Assembly: GCF_954871325.1 (NCBI RefSeq)
Contig: NC_088776.1
Coordinates: forward strand, 50,858,569-50,922,568
Direction of reading: 5' to 3'
DNA from: Gordionus sp. m RMFG-2023
Lineage: Eukaryota; Nematomorpha; Gordioida; Chordodea; Parachordodidae
DNA: 64,000 bases
Numbering within the stretch: position 1 is the first letter of the stretch; each line of letters begins with the position of its first letter. A model generated the notes under the pieces. That model saw only the letters and a list, made by a program, of their open reading frames with translations, was not told the DNA's origin and did not search any database. The position numbers and the translations under genes were made by a program. This document shows positions 25,529 to 38,811 of this stretch, one piece after another.

Positions 25529-28500
25529 TATATTATATTACTTGATTTATTATCTTTATCAATGCTTTATACTAAAATTAAGAAATATAACATATATTCT
25601 ATTAGTTTTATTATAAACTTTTAATATTTTAATAAAATAATTATTCTGAGTTCATAAAAAAATATATAATTATCATTAAATTATACAAAACCCGGAAATA
25701 GTAAAAAACCTTAGTAAAATTTTAAAATTTTAACCAGTATGTGATCGGACCATTAGACTAAATGATTTGACAACTTTATTTCTAGCAAATATTTTACATC
25801 TTTTTAATTGGAAAGCAGGCACTTTATAATAATGTATGTTTATAAATTCCTACTCTCTTAAAATAATTTTTTTTTTGCCATTATCATTTTTTCATTAAGA
25901 GTATAATATGTGATTATAAATTTTGGGTTGAAATGAGCATGTTATTTAGTATAAATTTCATTTGTTTTTCATTACATACATGAATCTTGAAAATATTATG
26001 TACATTTATTTTGGTATAAAAGCCTTATTATAGAATAAAGAGTGAAAAATAGCTAGTATTTAAAAAATTTAACATAAAAAGCCTACAATTGGTAATCTTA
26101 AAGATCTGAAATAAAATTTAAGGAAAACCAAATCTACTAGTACTGCCAACCCTCCCCCACCTCCCACAAAAAATTATGGCTATGCCTATAGTTCTGTTTA
26201 TAAGTCTATAATAACATGTTCTAATGAACAAATAGGAGAATATAGAGATAAATTTTTACTTATTTTTAGGTTGAAACTAATTAATCTTCCGGTTAAAAAA
26301 TGAATCCGAGCCTGATCCCAATTTATTTAAAGAATTAGAGATGTGAAATTTTTTTTGTTATTTGTCGAATATAATATAATTTTATAGAATACCAGAAAAT
26401 TAGCTCCGGAAAACTGATCTAATTTTTCTCAATCCTTATATAAATATGAAAGATTCCGTAGAAGAAAGGGAAGCCCTCTGTTGTAATATGTAAATTTACT
26501 TTGAAATAAAATCGAAAAAAAAAGTAATATTCAAGTCGACTGCTAAATAGAAAAACGAAATCAATTATTAGATTATTTGAGTGGTGACGATGTAAATGAA
26601 CAGGGTAGAAAAGTGTATATAATCGAGGATATTTTACTTGTTAATTATTATTATGAATTTGCGAACATAATTTTTAATCATTTAATTTTTGTTATATTAA
26701 TTTAATTTTAGTTATGATTATGTAATTACTATTTATATTAATTAATAAAGTATTAGTAGTTAATTTATTTATACTATTTATTTTATTCTCTAAATTCTCT
26801 CAACCACTACATTTGTTGGCCGAAACATTATGTTCTAAGGACATATTCAATCTATAATTTTTCATTATTTGACAATGGTTCTAATCTCCTATCCTAAATT
26901 CTACTAACTGTGACACCCTCTAAAACTAAGGTAAATAATTCAAAATATTTTGAGAAATCTTGATTTATTTTAAGAATTTATATTAAACCACCATGACAAA
27001 TTTTTTTGGCAAATTATAATACAACCTGAATTTCTATAGCTTTTTATTAAGACTGTGTTTTTTATAAGTGGGTATTATATAACTTAAAAGAATAATATAT
27101 ATTTAAATTGTATTATTTTTTAACTATTAAACCAAAGATATGATCTGGTTTAAATTTTAAGCCGGCGCGCATTAAAAAAATTTCGGTTTTCTCTCCATAC
27201 CTTGATTTTTTTTAAAAATATTTCAAGCCAGCTGAGGATTATTCTTCTAAGTTCCATCTGTTTTTAAAGGGAAATTAAAAATCTAAGTTACATATATATC
27301 TTTCTGACTTATTATATTACTTTCCTTGATATTATATTATCTGGATCCATGCTAGCACTAAATAGTTTGCCCATTTTTTTTATTTATCGATTTACATTAA
27401 CAGACTATGGCTGTACAGATAACTCTTGTTTCATATAGATTGAGCAATGCTTCTCACTAAATTTATTAAGAAATCTGAATTCATTTGTAAAATAGAAAAT
27501 AGGCTGAAAGACTTTTACAGGTGCTATAAAGAGAGGAAGTTAAGTTGGAAGATGGATACATGCTACTAAAATTATTAAGAAATTTTTCTGCTGAAGAGGA
27601 AATTTTAATAAATGATTCAACTGGAGATATGGCTATATTAAATTTGCCTAACTATTTATTTTGAATTTATATTTAATAGATTGGATATAGAGAATTTACA
27701 CAAACTACAAATGCTAGAAGGAATAACCGATGCTAATAAATTGCGTAAAGATCATATGAATTCCACATACAAAAAAAATGAAAGTTTGATAATATATCTC
27801 AATATATTGAATTTTTTTTAAAGTTATAACTTGAACTTTTTATTTTTAGTGCCCATTGCCAAAAGTCTAGTTTATACTCAACAAGACATTCCTGACTTTC
27901 ACAATTGTGATACTAAAATTAACTATATATTGATGGTAGATCAGTATAAATAATAAGACTGATCAATAAACAATCTTATAGAATGTTTGATTATCTTAAT
28001 AAAAGAAATTTTCTTGGGAAAGGATTTAAAGCCCTGTTATTAAAAAATTCTATTCTAAAATATGAATTGCATTTTAAAATGCATTAAAACTTTAAAATTT
28101 CTAAAACTAACAGGTGAGTAAGTTTATAAGACTGCCAAAATATTATAAGTGCTAACGGGTTAATATTTCCCATGCCAAGTATTGAACTTGAGAAGGAATT
28201 ATTATTGGGGTAAAACCAAAAATGAATATTATATTTAAATTATAACTTAAGCTTATCAATTACTATAAAATAATAACATTTGTTGAAGGCTTTTTCTTAG
28301 CTTACACAAGACCACTTGGAGTTAAAATTTCTGGAGTGGATTTAATAATAATCCATAAGCTTATCTAGTTCGATCTGCTCTTTGAACTTAATTAATGGTC
28401 AAATTGGTAACAAATATAAAAAATTGTATTACTCAGACAATATGCTTATAATATGTTACAAATACACTATGATCCTTGTAATACAATAGTTGTAAACTTC

Positions 28501-29716
28501 ACGCCTCGTCATTGAGGTTACCATATAAAATATGGTATAATCTTAAATCTGGTGATTTGATTATCATCTGCTTTTGTAAAATGGTAAAAAGAACCATTAA
28601 ACTTAATGACAAAAAATAGGGCAAACACAAGGCTAATTAAGCACAATCAACAGTTATTTTTTTATCCACTTTAATATTTTATCGGCTTTTAGAATTCATC
28701 CCAAAGTAACCTCAGAATACAAAAAAGAAACTAATTACCTCCCACAAAATTCACTATAAAAATAAACACATCTTTTAGTAATTAAATGGACATTAAACCA
28801 CTGCATTGGATCCGCCCCCTAAGTGCGGTGGAGTGCCCACTTAATTGTAGGATAGTCTCCCCAGTATATGATACGATATGGTAGATGTCATATAATATTT
28901 ACTTTCCGAAACTAATTGAAATGCTGACGAGGAAGTTCTACTGATGCAAATTAATTCTGGGGTTAGTAAGATCATTTTATGCAACTAAAAAATAATTTTC
29001 TCCAATAATAAAATTTACGTTAACAAAAGTTAAAACAATTGGAATATTATTCGATACACTTCTTAAATATACTAATTAGGCCAAATAAATATTCATAAAT
29101 AACGACGAAGTATTCCAAAAAACTTATTGACTTATAATATTTAATTATAAATAATTTATACTATTTGACCAAGAGCTAAAGATATTTTAAAAAATCACTT
29201 TTGTAAAAAAATTGAAAAAATGTCATATTTAAACCATCTAATTATTTTTATATGTGCAGAATGCACCATTTTTAAAATATCAAAGCTTAATATAGACATT
29301 TGAAACAATTTTAAAATGAAGGTGAAATGAGCTATGGTTTATATAACCATTAGCGTTATTTTTTTTCCTACCTTACATCCCAAAGACTAAAGGTGTGTGT
29401 TTTCTTTCTTTTTTTAATTATTAAAATCATATATTCACCCAGCTATTTAAGAATATTAAAATTTCTAAAATGAAGAGCTATGACACAGCTGACTCACTAA
29501 TATATTTTTTTATTCACATTTGGTAAACACATTCATTCATCGCCATTTTCTTTTTCGATATATTTAAGATATCTTGTCATATTTACCTAATGAGAAAATA
29601 TGTTCCTTTTTCAATATTGGCCATATGCTTTCAATCTGAAAGGTAAATGTTTTTTTAAAAAAAATTATAATTAAGATTTTTAAAAATCGAGTTATAAAAG
29701 ACAACAAATTAATAAA
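25529..29716. other. Unassigned DNA between HADHA and UTP18
   Basis: Mostly A+T-rich and featureless. 27380-28450 on the plus strand shows short coding-like pieces bounded by AG/GT, for example one encoding ENRLKDFYRCYKERKLSW and one encoding NLHKLQMLEGITDANKL, suggesting remains of a spliced gene or element. A G+C-rich patch at 28800-28860 is not recognised. Confidence 0.3.
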
Positions 29717-29724
29717 ACAGCAAC

Positions 29725-29900
29725 TAGTGTTGTTAAGCGGCACGATTTCACCGATTTTAAATTAAGATTTTAGCCAAAATAATCATTAGTAGATAATCAA
29801 GCCTTTCAGTCACCTATAGGAAAATTCTCCTGGCTTGCGTTAATATTTTTGGCTAAAATATTGGGTTAGCCGTTTTTAATCGAGCCATTTAAGAACACTA
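29725..29900. mobile_element. hAT-type MITE, copy 4
   Basis: TAGTGTTGTTAAGCGG at the left and AAGAACACTA at the right; inner AGCCGTTTTTAA block kept. Flanking 8-mers (ACAGCAAC and ATCGTAAC) match at 5 of 8 positions. It lies about 270 bases downstream of the UTP18 stop. Confidence 0.75.
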
Positions 29901-30067
29901 ATCGTAACAGGCAGTAGCCATTTGGATTCAAAAATAACTATTTTTCTAAGAGCGCCAGATAGAAAAAGTATTAAATATATATAAATGCTTTTAAATTAAT
30001 AACTTTTTTCACCTTTTTAAAAAAAATTAATAATCCTTAATAAAAATCGATTTCATAACTAGGATAA

Positions 30068-30073
30068 TTTATT
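30068..30073 (-). promoter_or_regulatory. Candidate polyadenylation signal of UTP18
   Basis: AATAAA on the minus strand about 95 bases downstream of the UTP18 stop codon, a normal distance. Chance occurrence is possible in such A+T-rich DNA. Confidence 0.4.
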
Positions 30074-30167
30074 CATTTTCTTACAATTTTATCTTACAAG
30101 TATTCAACAATTTAGAAAGTTTTAAACAAATATATTTAACCAAATCAAAAATATCATCTTAACAGTC

Positions 30168-33100
30168 TTAAAATTTTGTTTTAAAAAACCTGTATAAATT
30201 AATGTCTCCTTTATCGGATCCGATGGCTATATAGCCCGAGGAAGGGGAGAAGTCGGATGCATTGACTTTATTCAAATAAGTATGAAGGGTAGTTTGGTCA
30301 TCTTTAAGTCTACTCTTTTTGGGTGCCGTTGGAAAATTTGAATAAACTGAGAGATTTTGCAAGTTCACCTATAATAACGATTTATTAAAATAAATAAATT
30401 AAAACCCCAATACAAATTATATTAATTAGGTTATCATAAATTGTCTAAAAATTAATAGTCAAAAAATAAACACTGATTTCTTAAAATATATACAATGTAT
30501 GGGAGAACGATAAAATAATCAAACAAAAATCTGGAACCCATAAATACGTAAAGCATGTTTTAAACTAAATGACATAAAATATTAGATACATTCATTTTTT
30601 TCTATAAATTAATATATGAAAGCCCTAAAACTTGATATATGAAAAGCTGTTCAAACGCCCTCCCCCCCCTGTGATTATTAAAAAATAATAAATTTAATCG
30701 ATAAGTCACAAAAAAATAATATTTCAATATCTAGTCCCAAAATTCAATATCAAATTTAATAAATATGATTTTATTCCGTAATTTAGTGATCTTTATCCTA
30801 AAACTAGAAGAAAATATTTGTTCTTTGGCATTCAGTATTTCGTATGTTTTATATTGTATTATATTATAACACATCATTTAATACAAGGGAAAAAAACCAT
30901 TTTCACACAATCCTGCTTATAATTAGATGCGGCCAAGAGTAATTGCGATTGCGGATTCGATTTGAGTAGCGTAATAGGCGTTGATATATTTTTGAGACTT
31001 TTAACGAATACCGGTTCTAATTTACTCATACCGATAGTCGAAAAAGACGAATTTATGTCGTAAACGTTGATTACACCACTATGACTTCTGTATAAAAAAG
31101 TTTATACTTTCTTAAAAAAATCTAAATATCTACACTTAAATTAAGTTAGTGTGAAGGCTAACTGTTAAACTATATAAAAAAAAACTAACTTTAAATATAG
31201 TTTTTTTATTTATGTCAGGTGATATAGTTCTCTTTTAAAATGGTTAGCACTCTTATAAAATTGATAGAAGTTAGTGATTTCTATAAAATAATACATAGCT
31301 ATGATGAGTATTTATAGTGTCGTTAAATGGCTCGACTTGAACCAATTTGAAAATGGCTAACTCATTATTTGATTCGGTTTTCGCGCCTATGATACCAAGG
31401 TTTAGACAACTATTAGCGAAATCTCGAGGCTTAGGCACATAAAATATTGAGTTAACCGTTTTTTTAAAATGGACTCAAACTGAATGGTTTAACAACACGA
31501 AGTATTTATGTTAAATTTAAAATGTTTTGTTATAGGTCATTTGCAAAAAAATGTCTCAAATTGTCAAGTTGGCTGACCAATTAAAATGGTACCTTTCTAA
31601 ACTGCTTAAAAAATATAATTAAAACAAACCCTGTGAATAAGTATTTTCCATCCGCAGTTAGATCCAAAACAGTGGCTTGGTAATTGCCTTTGTCGCTAAA
31701 TGACATGAGATTTACATTAAAAAGCGAACATTTAGAGTTCCGAAAGTAGTATAGATCCCAAGCAGATATTTCTCCCATTTCTAATAATTTTTTTAAAAAA
31801 TTAATATTTTCTTAGTCTGTTTTTGCTGAACAATTTCTAAATGAGATAAATTAAGCATTTATTTAAAAAAAAATAATATTCATCAAATTATCACAATCAG
31901 GGGCCAAAACCATTTTATGTAAAGGCTGCACTTTAGCTTAGGTCATGATTCAAGAAGGTTCAGTTCTCTATTACGGAAAATAATAAAGATGAGTATATAG
32001 GTTTTGAATCAATCGTTTATCAATTAACTTTATATTGTATGTAAAATTTAGTCATTACTTTAAACAACAATCTGTTATATTTTTCGTCCGCATTTAGTAG
32101 AGCAACTTGGTTTTTATAAGTTTAATTTAAGACATATAAATTGATTCAAATAATGTATTTTATGATAAAAATTATAATTTCAAACACGACATTTATAATT
32201 TTATTTTATGTACAATCATGAATTTTAAATATGTTGATGAAAATGATAAAAAAATAAACCAGATATGGCTAATAAATATCTTGAATCGGGTGAGAATAGC
32301 ACTGCTCTGGTATTCGAACTTGTTGTGTAAAAGTTATGCAAGAATTCCTTTGACTAAATATATGTATTCAATTGAAAAAAGAAATGTGATATGCATGAAT
32401 TTTAGATATAACAATTTAGAAATAAATAAATTAGTTTCTATGAAGCGTCACTTCCAAAAACTTTGAGGTTAATCATGTAAAAAATTACTACAATATTATC
32501 GAAAATTTATTCATAAATTTATTACAAATGATTAATTATATGTAGAAAAAAAATTATAATTACCAGGGATCAAACCGAAACGAATATCGGTTCGGTTCAG
32601 GTTCGAATAAAAATAACGGTTCAAGGTTCAGGTTGGGTTCGCAAAAATAAAAATATCGGTTCGGTTCGAACCTCTAAAAACCGGTTTGAACACTCTTGTA
32701 TTCAAACCTACTTTAGGATTATGTATAAGGAATTTTTTTTTTATTACATAATTAAAATAAAAACCTTCATTTTTATTAATTGCATATTATAAAATAATAT
32801 ATAATTTATAAATATAACAAATAAATATATCAATGAATAATTTTAATATGAACAATTACTTAAATTTTTTTTATTAAGCCGCACAATTAATATATTTTCA
32901 AAATTCGTCTCACTCGAATTACATCTATAAGGAGATAAAATTTAATTGTTGAAAAACATCTTTCCACACTAACTTGGGTAGCTGGCAATGCCAGTATGAT
33001 ATCAACTTACACATTATTTTATAAGCATAAAATTATGAGACTCAAACCGGTTCAGAGGTATTTTAGCGGTTCATTCAGGTTTGGCTAGAAATTTATTAGT

Positions 33101-35209
33101 GGTTTAGGTTCGGTTTAAGTTCGATAAAAAATACCAGTTTTTAGTGGTTCGGTTCAGTTTGGATCCCTGATAATTAGATTGATTTTGGGAAAAAAATAAT
33201 ATGGTTTTTGATTTAACGCAGTTCTAAGGGTTTCAGTTTCAAACTCGAATTAAAAAAAATCTAGTTTAAAAATTGTAAGGATTTAATCACAAGATTATTT
33301 CAACATATATTTTGATTTAATGAGTGTACAAACCTTCTGAGATAAAAGAGATATTTTGCCAGACTGGTGTGCATATAATGCAATGTATTGACCATCCTGA
33401 GACATCTGACAAAATCTGGGATTGACTGAGGTATATTTAGCTTTTATGCATATATTTCAAAAGTTAATTTTTAAAAAATTTAAATATATATAATTTAAGT
33501 ATATTTAGTACAAATGTAATCTAACAAACTTTTTAATGATATTTTTGATATTTTGCCACTTAATAGATCAAAAGTGTGTAAGTAGCGTACATTGGATCCC
33601 ACAAATAATATTTGATCTTTTTCAGGAGTAATAAAATCACAGCCAGATATTGCAAAATTTTCAAGCTCTATTCTTTGTAGTTCTTTGTTACCTTTTCCAT
33701 CAATCTATGAATGATGGTTCATTAAATTTTAAAAACATTGTGAGATTTATCTTACAAAAAGTAATGATATTATATGGAGGTGTATATATACCAAATATAA
33801 GGCCGATTACAGAAAGCTATAATTTTTTTATGATTCATTTCATACCTCCTTCTTTATTGAGTTTATAAGTTTAAAAACAATTTTAATATTTTTTGGCAAA
33901 AAATTGGCTTTTCTATAATTAATATTTAATGGATAATATAAAAAAATATATTTATTAAAAAACCATTATATTATTCCACATTTGATAAAATTTTGGGCTG
34001 TGCTGATACTAACTTTTTTTAAAAAAATATTGGATGGGGTCAATATTTACATTAATTATGAAATATTGAACTCTTATGGCATTGCTTGATAGATGGTAAA
34101 TAAAAATTAATTAGCATTTGAATAGGTTTGATATTAGATCAGATCAGTCAAAAATATGTGGGTTAGAAGGGAGAAAAAATTGGCAATATTTTACAATAAA
34201 TTCTCATAATCATATAGGCAATATGGTTTAGCTCAACTAATTAACCACACTAGTTGGTAGTATTGGTAGGATCCCCAATACCTTTCCTTGAACATCAGTA
34301 AAGATAAATGGCATCAATATATATGAAAAAAATTAATGACAATAACCTGATTCAATCTAAATAGACCATTGATATTTGATGATAGCAAAACTTGATATTT
34401 TGAGTGAAATTTTAGGCTGGTTATTCTAGCTCTGTCAATATTCATTTTAAAATTAAATGTGGGACTTTTATCTGAGTTTTGCTCTATAGGATCTGAATCT
34501 ATTGATGGTCTATAATTTTTTAAATTTCTCAGCCATTTATATTTTAACAGATTGGAATCATTTAAGGAATCAGCAATTGGATCCCCTGTTTCACCCTTTG
34601 CAATATAATCATAAGCCTGATGACTAAATTCTAAATCTTAATAAGATTATGAATATAGAACATAATGATAGACATTACCTTCAAATTCATCTTGTATATC
34701 ATGCTTTTTTGTAACCCAATCAGTGTTATGAGCCATAGATTTTTGATATCTTTAAAAAAATAGTAACTCCTTATTTATATTTATTACCTTTTTTTAATTT
34801 GCTGATTATATTTCATTCCAGGGATATTTTTCTCTTGAGGCCTTGCAATTCCAAAATTTTTACTATTTACATTAATTCTATATCAAATGATATTCAAATA
34901 TAATTTTTAATAAAATAAACTCTTGTGCATCATCAGGATCCTCCCAAGCTGGTACTTTATTTGTTTCCTCTTTATTAAATTCAAAGTTTTTATCTTCTTC
35001 AATGTCTAATTCTCCATCATCAAAGAACTAATATTCATCTTGTAAGTGATATAAAATTAATTATTAACTCTTTTTTTAACTAAAGATTTTCCTAATACCA
35101 ATTTTTCTAATAATGCCTCTTCATCACAACCCATGTCCAATACTTCATTCTCATTAGTAAATGTATGGCTAAGATTAATTTTGGATTTATGTTTGTCAAT
35201 TTTAAACAT
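30168..35209 (-). CDS. UTP18: U3 snoRNA-associated protein 18 (WD-repeat, SSU processome)
   Basis: UTP18 is a beta-propeller subunit of the UTP-B/SSU processome needed for 18S rRNA maturation in the nucleolus. Exons on the minus strand: 35209-35069 (acidic N-terminus from ATG), 35027-34921 (contains PAWEDPDD, the PAWxDxDD motif of the family), 34877-34788, 34749-34679, 34630-34347, 33704-33530, 33425-33334, 31780-31630, 31087-30898, 30368-30168. Recognisable blades: ITSLKFHSKYQVLLSS, LHTFDLLSGKI, GEISAWDLYY, GSHSGVINVYD, and the C-terminal LSVYSNFPTAPKK and ASDFSPSSGYIAIGSDKGD, which match the conserved VFSNFP and DFSPxSGYLALGNEKG of UTP18. Phases agree at every junction except between 33334 and 31780, where roughly 30 residues (an exon of length 1 mod 3) were not found. 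The coding part placed is about 500 codons; human UTP18 is 556 aa. The last intron but one carries a MITE and the large intron a hAT copy. Confidence 0.9.
31315..31500. mobile_element. hAT-type MITE, copy 5, in a UTP18 intron
   Basis: TAGTGTCGTTAAATGG to CAACACGA, 186 bp, with a perfect 8-bp duplication AGTATTTA (31307-31314 and 31501-31508). Inner blocks match the family. Confidence 0.9.
32564..33169 (-). mobile_element. hAT element with CAGGGATCAAACCG ends, in a UTP18 intron
   Basis: Left end CAGGGATCAAACCG, right end the inverse GTTTGGATCCCTG; 8-bp flanks ATAATTAC and ATAATTAG match at 7 of 8. Both subterminal regions are arrays of GGTTCGGTTC-like motifs. The minus strand near 32880-33000 encodes LALPATQVSVERCFSTIKF, the hAT dimerisation core. 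606 bp, non-autonomous. Confidence 0.9.
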
Positions 35210-35420
35210 TTTATTTTAAATACACTGATACTTTGAAAATTATGACACGATATTTGTTAGCTGTCACTACCGATGTGACAGTTTGATATAAATTTTTTTA
35301 AAAATACTATCGCCATAATATTATTCCGAATTTTTTTCAAACAATCTAATAGTTCAAAATAAAGATTGGTTCTTTGCAATATATATCTACAAAAAAAATT
35401 AACGCATCATTTTTAAATCG

Positions 35421-36898
35421 CAGTCATAGCCAGAATTTTGGGGGGTGGGTGACTTTTAGTTCGGTTTTCCATAGATTTCAAAACTTTAAGTCCTCTTATT
35501 GCAGGTTTTTGGCTGGGTTACATATTTTTAGAAGCAGACAGGTTTAATATAATATTACTAGAAAAAGTGTGCAATATGTGATAAAATAATGTTAAAATAA
35601 ATAAAACATTAAATGAAAACTATTTTGCGTTTTTTTAAATATTATAAAACGCAAAAAAACGTTTACCAATTTGAAAATATCATTTAAAATATGAGTTTAA
35701 TATTTTCTCAAAAATAAAAAATTCTTTAAAAATTTTGATCATGGAAGATTTTTAAAAATAATGGCTATTTTAAAAGAAGATTTTTTTTATGAATGCTCTT
35801 GATCAAATTTCACCTAAAATTCCAAATAATATTTATTCAATTGTCTAGTGTGTTATTTGATCGTTTAATAAATCTAGTAATAACTCATTTTATACTTGCG
35901 ATAACCTTTCCTGTATCGGACTAGTAACTAGATTATTTCAAATATAACCCTCATTTATTAAATTTGTAAATAAAAAAGGACAATTAATATTATTACATAT
36001 TTGATTTTATTAAAGTAAATAAATAAAATTTCCATTTTTGCCTAATATTCCCTTATAAAAAAAGATTATGAGGCCCCTTTCCATAATTTGAGATCTCTTA
36101 AGGCCACTGTATCCGGAAAATTTTGTTGGACACTCCACTGTTATAGGGGTTTGAAGGGGTGTTTGTTGGGCCTTAGCTAACCACGTTCAATTAACGGTTC
36201 ACAGCCATTCGTGATCCCATATCGCAATAACATATAAAATATGAAATTCTTCATAAAAATTGGCCCTAATTTTCTTGAATTCTAATAAAATTTTCTCCGC
36301 TATTCTCATCTTCTTAAAGTCAATGTCATGTTTTTGAAAAGTAATACATAAAATAGTTGTATAATTAAATAATACATTCTAATGAGAAAATAGATTTGGA
36401 ATAAGTATTGAATCCAATAATTTTTTTGCTTCTGAGGAAATATTTCTTTCAAACCATTATGATATTTCAGTAATAGCATTAATAATCGGCTCTTCTAACT
36501 CCATAAAAGCTGTTACTGCTTGATGGCGGAGACTCTATCTCGTTGGACAAGGTTGCAATTTCTTTCTCTCTGTTGGAAAATTTCAGAATAATTATTATTT
36601 GACTAGAAATTTAAAAATTAGATAAATATTACGCCACTAAAAATATGAAAATAATAAGTAAATATTATAATGGAAAACTTGAAATCGAAATTAATTAATA
36701 AAATAACTTAGTTGATGAATGTGATAATAAATGTAATTAAATATATATTTAATATGAGATAGGTATAAATATTAACAATATAAATTAATATAAACAATAA
36801 TATTTTTGAAAAATATATCCGGCATCTGCATTTTTTTGCTTTGGGGGGGGGGGGGGGATAGTTGTCCCCCTGCCCCCCCCTCGCTACGTACGCGCCTG
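35421..36898 (-). mobile_element. ZMYM1-like hAT element, internally deleted, minus orientation
   Basis: Its 5' end is the inverse of CAGGCGCGTACGTAGCGAGG at 36898, followed inward by a long G/C run; its 3' end is near CAGTCATAGCCAGAATTTTG at 35421. 36240-36560 is homologous to 58600-58940 in opposite orientation and, on the minus strand, encodes pieces of a zinc-finger MYM-type-1-like (hAT) transposase: a domain with RDRVSAIKQ-like and FMELEEPIINAITEIS-like segments, interrupted by stops. It ends about 210 bases upstream of the UTP18 start codon. Confidence 0.7.
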
Positions 36899-38234
36899 CT
36901 ATTGCTGATATTCTTTTATAATTCCCTTTATATTTCCTTTTTTTTCAATATTGAATATTTATATGAAATATTAGTTTCAATGCAAATCGTGTAAAGGTCG
37001 TCAGGCACAACAAATAAATATTTCTGCTCCAACAAGCCTTAAAATCGGCCCAAATATGGGCATACCTATAATTATATCTACTTCATTAATTCTCAACTAA
37101 ACTTCCTTTATTTTTCTTCAAAGATTTGGGATTTTATATCTGTAAGCTCTCTGACAAGCCTCGAGAGACCTTTTCTAGAATAGAGGATGTCCATAGCTAT
37201 CCTAAATGCAAATCAATGCAAACTACATTCGCTCCATCGGCTAGACCTATTATTCTTTCCTTAATCGAATATTGAATTTGAATATTATTATTTGTCGAAT
37301 ATTCATAATGTATTTTTCGATTCGATTCATTTTATATAAATAATGAAACTATATATTTTATAAAACAAAAGTCGTTATAGTTCCAGATTTTAATTCCAAT
37401 TTTAACCAGAATTTTATTGATAAAAAGTTTGTGTATGAAATTTTTAAGATTATTTTAGTAAAATATATATTTAAAAAAAAGGATATTTAAGTATTTTGAA
37501 TTATTTCTATTTAAAAAAACAAAAAATATGAATCGAATAATCGTAATTTTTTTTGATACTAGTTATGCAGTACATTTCCTTCGAATACTTTATATTCGTA
37601 TATCAAGATACCATAAATAACCTTAACAACATCAAGGTAACTTTATATATTTTTTAATACTATCTGCATTGGATCTTGCCATATAATGAATTATCGAATT
37701 AATAGATATCAAAATCAATTATATTCGATAAAAACTTAGAGAAAAAAAATTTTATTTTAAAAATAGTTCAAATTTAGCGAAAAATACTTAAAATACGTAT
37801 GCTGTAAAATAACGTTTATAAATGAATCGTCGTCTATCTTTACCTTATTCAAATGATAGAATAAAAGGTCATTTTTTAAATTTATTTTAATTTAATTTCG
37901 CAATTAATTTCAGTCTAGAAAAGTAAGTGATAACGCGTTACTTTCAGAAAAATAACAAGTAACGACAATGCGCTACTATTTTTAGAAATAATGTTTAACT
38001 GTAAAATATTTAAAAACTGATGGAAAATCGGTAAAATTAAAATAACACATTAGCTATGAGCGTGAGTAACATATATTTTATTCGTTCTAAAAATTGGAAA
38101 TATCGTGTTATTAAAATGTGAATTTAGATTATCAATTTTTATTTTATATAATAAATAGGCATAGATCACAAAATAATTTTAAAAATTTATATAAATAATT
38201 TGAAACTGTTAATAAGTGTAATAAAAACAAAAGT
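36899..38234. other. A+T-rich intergenic DNA with TTCGAATA-rich transposon remains
   Basis: 37255-37620 has clusters of TCGAATATT and ATTCGAAT in both orientations, again the look of hAT subterminal arrays, without recoverable ends. 37925-37990 has AACGCGTTACTTT boxes like those at 7830. The rest shows nothing. Confidence 0.4.
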
Positions 38235-38240
38235 TTTATT
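38235..38240 (-). promoter_or_regulatory. Candidate polyadenylation signal of the opsin
   Basis: AATAAA on the minus strand about 125 bases after the stop of the candidate tail exon, supporting that exon as the 3' end of a transcript. Position only. Confidence 0.35.
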
Positions 38241-38364
38241 TGGTGTTGTCAATGGTGCACAAATATTTTTCTTTAACATTTAAGCTAGCTAGGTGAATTG
38301 AAACACATAATATGATTACGTGAATAATGCTAGAAGCAGATTACTTTTCATTTGGGTTTTATAT

Positions 38365-38811
38365 CTATAATTCGGTGACTTCTGATGACCTCGTGGGTAT
38401 AGGAGTAAGGTTTGATATATTCGAATCAGTGTTTATATTTGACATAACCATTATATTTTTTTCTAAATTCTTATTAAGAGTCTCGTTTACCTCAGCTACC
38501 ACAATTTTTATTTGGGCTTCTTTAATATGAAAGTCGGAAGTAGGCTGTTCCTGTAATACCTTTTTGGGGCTTTTATCAACATTTTTGGGATTTGATTCTG
38601 AATTATCAACTGTTTTAGTTTTTGATATATCAGGGGTAGCGATATATGATATAGCGGGGTTAATATTTAGAGATCCAATTTCAGGGTCATTTTGTGAATA
38701 AGACGTTTCGTTAGTAACGTCTGTGTCCGCTCTGACCACTTTTCGTTTTCTTTCTTCTTCTTTAAAGGATTCTAATACAGTTCGGAATATTTTGTATTTC
38801 TTTTTCAAAAT
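38365..38811 (-). CDS. Probable last exon of the opsin: long cytoplasmic tail ending -TEL
   Basis: A 149-codon open stretch preceded by the acceptor CTGTAATAG, in phase 0, 710 bases downstream of the TM7 exon. It would attach through a weak GTTATT donor at 39521, also phase 0, giving an opsin of about 488 aa. The product starts ILKKKYKIFRTVLESF, turns basic (EEERKRK), then becomes a Ser/Thr/Asn-rich low-complexity tail, as expected for an arrestin/kinase-regulated receptor tail, and ends VTEL, a class I PDZ-ligand form. The weak donor is the doubt: it could instead be the end of another gene. AATAAA on the minus strand at 38240-38235 lies about 125 bases downstream. The overlapping open frame on the plus strand at 38327-38530 is a shadow. 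Confidence 0.6.
   Translation of the reverse strand: MLKKKYKIFRTVLESFKEEERKRKVVRADTDVTNETSYSQNDPEIGSLNINPAISYIATPDISKTKTVDNSESNPKNVDKSPKKVLQEQPTSDFHIKEAQIKIVVAEVNETLNKNLEKNIMVMSNINTDSNISNLTPIPTRSSEVTEL

Noticed and set aside
32053-32120. Minus-strand stretch encoding VALLNADEKYNRLLF as the missing UTP18 exon
   Set aside because: WD-blade-like by eye, but entry and exit phases do not match the neighbouring exons and similarity is weak.
36841-36900. Open frame through a G run encoding GGGGDSCPPAPPS
   Set aside because: It is the G/C-rich end of the ZMYM1-like hAT element, not a protein.
38327-38530. 67-codon open frame on the plus strand
   Set aside because: Antisense to the candidate opsin tail exon; composition of that exon leaves the other strand open by chance.
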